Below are positions 61,672 to 64,000 of a DNA stretch of 64,000 nt, in pieces. This stretch comes from Sinorhizobium terangae (lineage in GTDB: Bacteria > Pseudomonadota > Alphaproteobacteria > Rhizobiales > Rhizobiaceae): positions 1,426,001 to 1,490,000 of the forward strand of contig NZ_CP121659.1 of the NCBI RefSeq assembly GCF_029714365.1, given 5' to 3'. The position numbers and the translations under genes were made by a program. Below the pieces are notes generated by a model. It had not been told where the DNA came from, did not search any database, and saw only the letters and a list, made by a program, of their open reading frames with translations. Every line of letters begins with the position of its first letter. Position 1 is the first letter of the stretch.

Positions 61672-63040
61672 TGTTCTGCCCATCCTGTCGGACGTGGGAG
61701 AGGACCAGATTCTCTCCCACGAGCTTCAGATAAGTTCCCGGCCTCCTCCAATCGGCATTCTGCGAAACAGGCGCCGTTGGGCTGGACAGCACATCCCGAA
61801 GGTGCGGTATGTCTGAGAAGCCCGCCTTTCGCATTTTAACGGCGTCGCCCCGCCGTGCCGGATCGATTAACGCCTTGAATATTTGTTCGATGTCATGCCG
61901 GGAAAGAGAACGGGCTAAGACGCGGTCTGACGACTGCAACAATTTCACCACACGCTCTTCGGCAAGCGAATCTTTTGAACGTAGTAGATCCAAGATCGCT
62001 TTCAGATACCGGCTACGCAGGCCGGTTGACGCTAGGAAGCCCATGTCCGGACTATGGCAGAACCGTCCAAGGATGGTTGTGACCGTCTTGGGATAAGTCG
62101 CCGATGCCTGCTGCCCTCCAAGTTCGTTTTCCAACGCCGTGATTAACGCGAGCGGGCTACGAACGATGTCGCGGTCCGGCAGTTCGTTGAACTGCTCGCA
62201 AAAGCGCGCAAACATGTCATCCAGGCGTCTTCGGTCCTCGCCATCCGTTATGGATAGAAACCTGGGCCAGACGTAGCATAGCTCGATCAAGAAGGCGTCC
62301 GAAACAACATCGAAGCCTTGTCGCTTGTTGAAGAAGACGTGTTGGATGCGTTCGTTCACGCCTTCCAGATTCAAACTCGCGAGACCGCTCAGGAACATAA
62401 CGGCGTTCGAATCTTCGTGCCCCCGATCAGCGACTATGACCTTATGGAGCTCGCTGATGAACCAGTTGTAAGTCGTCGGGTGAATAGCACGCATAGCGTC
62501 TGCCGCGGTGCGTGCAACATCGTCGACCATTTTGCCAGCGAAGAACCGCTCGCTCCGGAGATCGTTCATCAGCTTTTGGAGCGCAAATTTCGGCAGCGCG
62601 GGCCTCTCGCTCAGGAAGTGGTTGACCGCCTTCTTGAATACGGCATGGGCGTCGTCGCGATTGCCGGTGTAGCCATTTGGATGAGCCGCGGTGTTGCGCT
62701 TATCGAGGATTTCACGCAGAGCGACTTGATCGTCTGGAAGGATGACCTTGCCTTCTTTAAGCTTTGTCAGGAGGGCGCCTTCGAAGGTTTTTCCAGATTT
62801 TTCAGCATCGTTGATTGCGGACACAACCTGCTCGGCGTCGTATACGTCTAACCTTGCCAGATCTTCGATGTAATCTCGCAGGCTGCGGAAGACCGCGTTG
62901 GACGTCATGATGATGCAGGCGCGATATGCCTCCGCGTTGAAGCACCTCAAAGCTTCGGATAGGTATTCGGCGTACGGATTATCCTGTGCCTTTTGATAAA
63001 GTTGCTCGACGGTCACTGTCTCTGTCATGAAATCCCACAT
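61637..63040 (-). CDS. HEPN-domain protein
   Basis: 467 residues. The N-terminal helical domain has EALRCFNAEAYRACIIMTS..., a typical HEPN helix, and ILDKRNTAAHPNGY, which carries the HEPN RNase motif R115-N116-x3-H120. The middle and C-terminal parts are helical repeats (KTVTTILGRFCHSPDM..., LRSRYLKAILDLLRSKDS) with no recognised domain. HEPN RNases act in abortive infection and toxin-antitoxin systems. Either the ATG at 63040 (after GGAAG) or the one at 63028 may be used. Confidence 0.75.
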   Translation of the reverse strand: MWDFMTETVTVEQLYQKAQDNPYAEYLSEALRCFNAEAYRACIIMTSNAVFRSLRDYIEDLARLDVYDAEQVVSAINDAEKSGKTFEGALLTKLKEGKVILPDDQVALREILDKRNTAAHPNGYTGNRDDAHAVFKKAVNHFLSERPALPKFALQKLMNDLRSERFFAGKMVDDVARTAADAMRAIHPTTYNWFISELHKVIVADRGHEDSNAVMFLSGLASLNLEGVNERIQHVFFNKRQGFDVVSDAFLIELCYVWPRFLSITDGEDRRRLDDMFARFCEQFNELPDRDIVRSPLALITALENELGGQQASATYPKTVTTILGRFCHSPDMGFLASTGLRSRYLKAILDLLRSKDSLAEERVVKLLQSSDRVLARSLSRHDIEQIFKALIDPARRGDAVKMRKAGFSDIPHLRDVLSSPTAPVSQNADWRRPGTYLKLVGENLVLSHVRQDGQNITLEDVPAPAS

Positions 63041-63560
63041 TCAAGGCTTCCGTCCTCGGGACGAGAACGCTGCCTTACGCGCTCCGGCGTAAAGGACGGG
63101 TTAGCGGCGGCGTCCGGATCGAGTCACCCTTAACGAACTCTCTCGATGATCTATCGATTGCGCGCGATTCGTCTGGGTTGCTCGGAAGGTTGACGCGGCT
63201 CCTCGTCGAACGATGGAATGCTGGGGATACGCACAGAAGGTCGGCAAGATCGACTGCCATCACGACGACTACGCTGCCATCGATCGCGATCATCGAAGGC
63301 TTCCCGTTTAGGGCCGAGAGGGAAATCAGGAAGGCCCTCGCTCGCGCTTCCTCGACGCTTTCCGGCCCATCGGCCGTGGTCGCAGGATTCCTCGAATGGG
63401 ACCGACGGCTTCTTCGGGCGGCCGATCAACTCCGATTCCAATCAAGCGGCATCGGACTTTCCCCTGCGCTAGAAACTGAGGTGCTGCCCGGTTTCCGTCG
63501 ACGACACCTTGGCTGCGAAAGATCGTAAGCGTTAATGCTCTGTTTGTACCAGCCGAGGAT
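63041..63560. other. Spacer of about 520 bp with only weak frames
   Basis: A minus-strand frame (63075-63293, MIAIDGSVVVVMAVDLADLLC...) and a plus-strand frame (from 63178) are possible but neither has a family match or a clear partner. Nothing is called. Confidence 0.35.
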
Positions 63561-63869
63561 TCAACGGTTCTTTACCCGGCGCCGTGGCGACTCCCGGAGG
63601 CTCTCGACGAACGTGGCAGGAGCCAGATCCATGAGCACCCATTCCAGGTCCGCGAGAGACATCAGGATGGTTTGGGCGTCGTCCACCGCGATCAATCGGG
63701 GATTGCCCGCTAGCGCGCCGGTCGTAAGCAGATAGAGCTTTGACCGGGCGTCGCGCACCATCAAGGGAGGCCCGCACTCCTTCGCGATGAACGTCCGAAA
63801 CATGCTGGACTTCTGAGCGGTCGGAGACGCTCGCATACGCTTCAGTTCTTCGGTCCACTCATTCGGCAT
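63561..63869 (-). CDS. Hypothetical 102-residue protein
   Basis: MPNEWTEELKRMRASPTAQK..., followed by a strand-rich middle (SKLYLLTTGALAGNPRLIAVDD) and a helical end. Its start overlaps the stop of the upstream partial gene by 11 bp, so the two form one transcription unit on the minus strand. No family recognised. Confidence 0.6.
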   Translation of the reverse strand: MPNEWTEELKRMRASPTAQKSSMFRTFIAKECGPPLMVRDARSKLYLLTTGALAGNPRLIAVDDAQTILMSLADLEWVLMDLAPATFVESLRESPRRRVKNR

Positions 63870-64000
63870 CGGACTTTTCCATCGCGTCGAACATAGACGT
63901 CGCCCGATCACCGTCGACGCCACCTTCCCAGTTGAGGACGACGGCCAGTTCGCAGATGAACTCCTCGTTCTTTTTCACCAGCTCTTTCGCCCTTTCAAAA
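63859..64000 (-). CDS. Partial gene running off the right end
   Basis: Only the last 46 residues are in the window (ERAKELVKKNEEFICELAVVLN... to EKSDAE). They are mostly helical and charged. The stop lies inside the start of the next gene on the same strand. Family cannot be judged from this fragment. Confidence 0.55.
   Translation of the reverse strand, partial: FERAKELVKKNEEFICELAVVLNWEGGVDGDRATSMFDAMEKSDAE

Noticed and set aside
61809..62851. Plus-strand frames opposite the HEPN gene (61809-62096 and 62318-62851)
   Set aside because: They overlap a protein with a clear HEPN motif on the other strand and have no motif of their own.

Overview
The window looks like an accessory (genomic-island-like) stretch from the high-GC genome of an alphaproteobacterium, most likely a member of the Rhizobiaceae. 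The reasons are the long class II ribonucleotide reductase (NrdJ) at the left end, the codon use, and several small protein families that read as rhizobial (SRAP and nuclease remnants, P1/DmpA peptidase, NrdJ itself). This assignment is inference; no rRNA or other phylogenetic marker lies in the window. I see no complete integrase, rRNA, CRISPR array or confident tRNA.

Layout: 0-4 kb is nrdJ with an NrdR-box-like palindrome upstream. 4-16 kb is a mosaic of accessory genes: a HEPN-like protein; a minus-strand unit made of a small protein, a nitrilase-superfamily protein and a histidine-kinase-like protein that lacks the phospho-acceptor His; decayed SRAP and nuclease-fold genes; a lipoprotein; a membrane-anchored trypsin-fold protein with its catalytic residues replaced; an S1/P1 nuclease; and an sce7726/sce7725 pair. 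16-25 kb is a coherent peptide/D-amino-acid utilisation block: dadA diverges from a five-gene oligopeptide ABC importer, followed by an RpiR regulator and a DmpA-type P1 peptidase. The dadA/importer intergenic region and the peptidase promoter share a near-identical AT-rich motif, which suggests one regulon. 26-29.7 kb holds panD, a Ddl-like ATP-grasp ligase, an EamA exporter and an Asp/Glu racemase, which together look like a small biosynthesis/export cluster, possibly for a beta-alanyl or D-amino-acid dipeptide. 29.9-34.2 kb carries a DenD-like dehydrogenase, a second racemase, a LysR regulator and Kbl.

34-51 kb is a defence-rich region: a GNAT protein, an anti-phage dCTP deaminase, fragments of a cytosine methyltransferase, a PD-(D/E)XK-like protein overlapping an unknown partner, an IS21 remnant, a standalone TOPRIM protein, the SIR2-HerA pair, and an HNH-RecQ-like helicase fusion. 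52-64 kb continues with a PLD-family protein, a cyclooxygenase-like heme peroxidase fold whose distal His appears to be Asp, small membrane proteins, a PD-(D/E)XK nuclease with a partner, an excalibur-domain protein, a secreted ClpP-like/SH3 protein, a decayed partial copy of the RecQ-like gene, and a large HEPN protein. Gene fragments, duplicated segments and frequent strand switches are typical of a recombining island.

The strongest candidates for something undescribed are the nitrilase/pseudokinase unit (5.75-9.07 kb), the PanD/ATP-grasp/racemase cluster beside a beta-peptidase-type operon (16-29.7 kb), and the nuclease plus overlapping partner at 39.07-40.59 kb. All functional links are inferred from sequence reading only.
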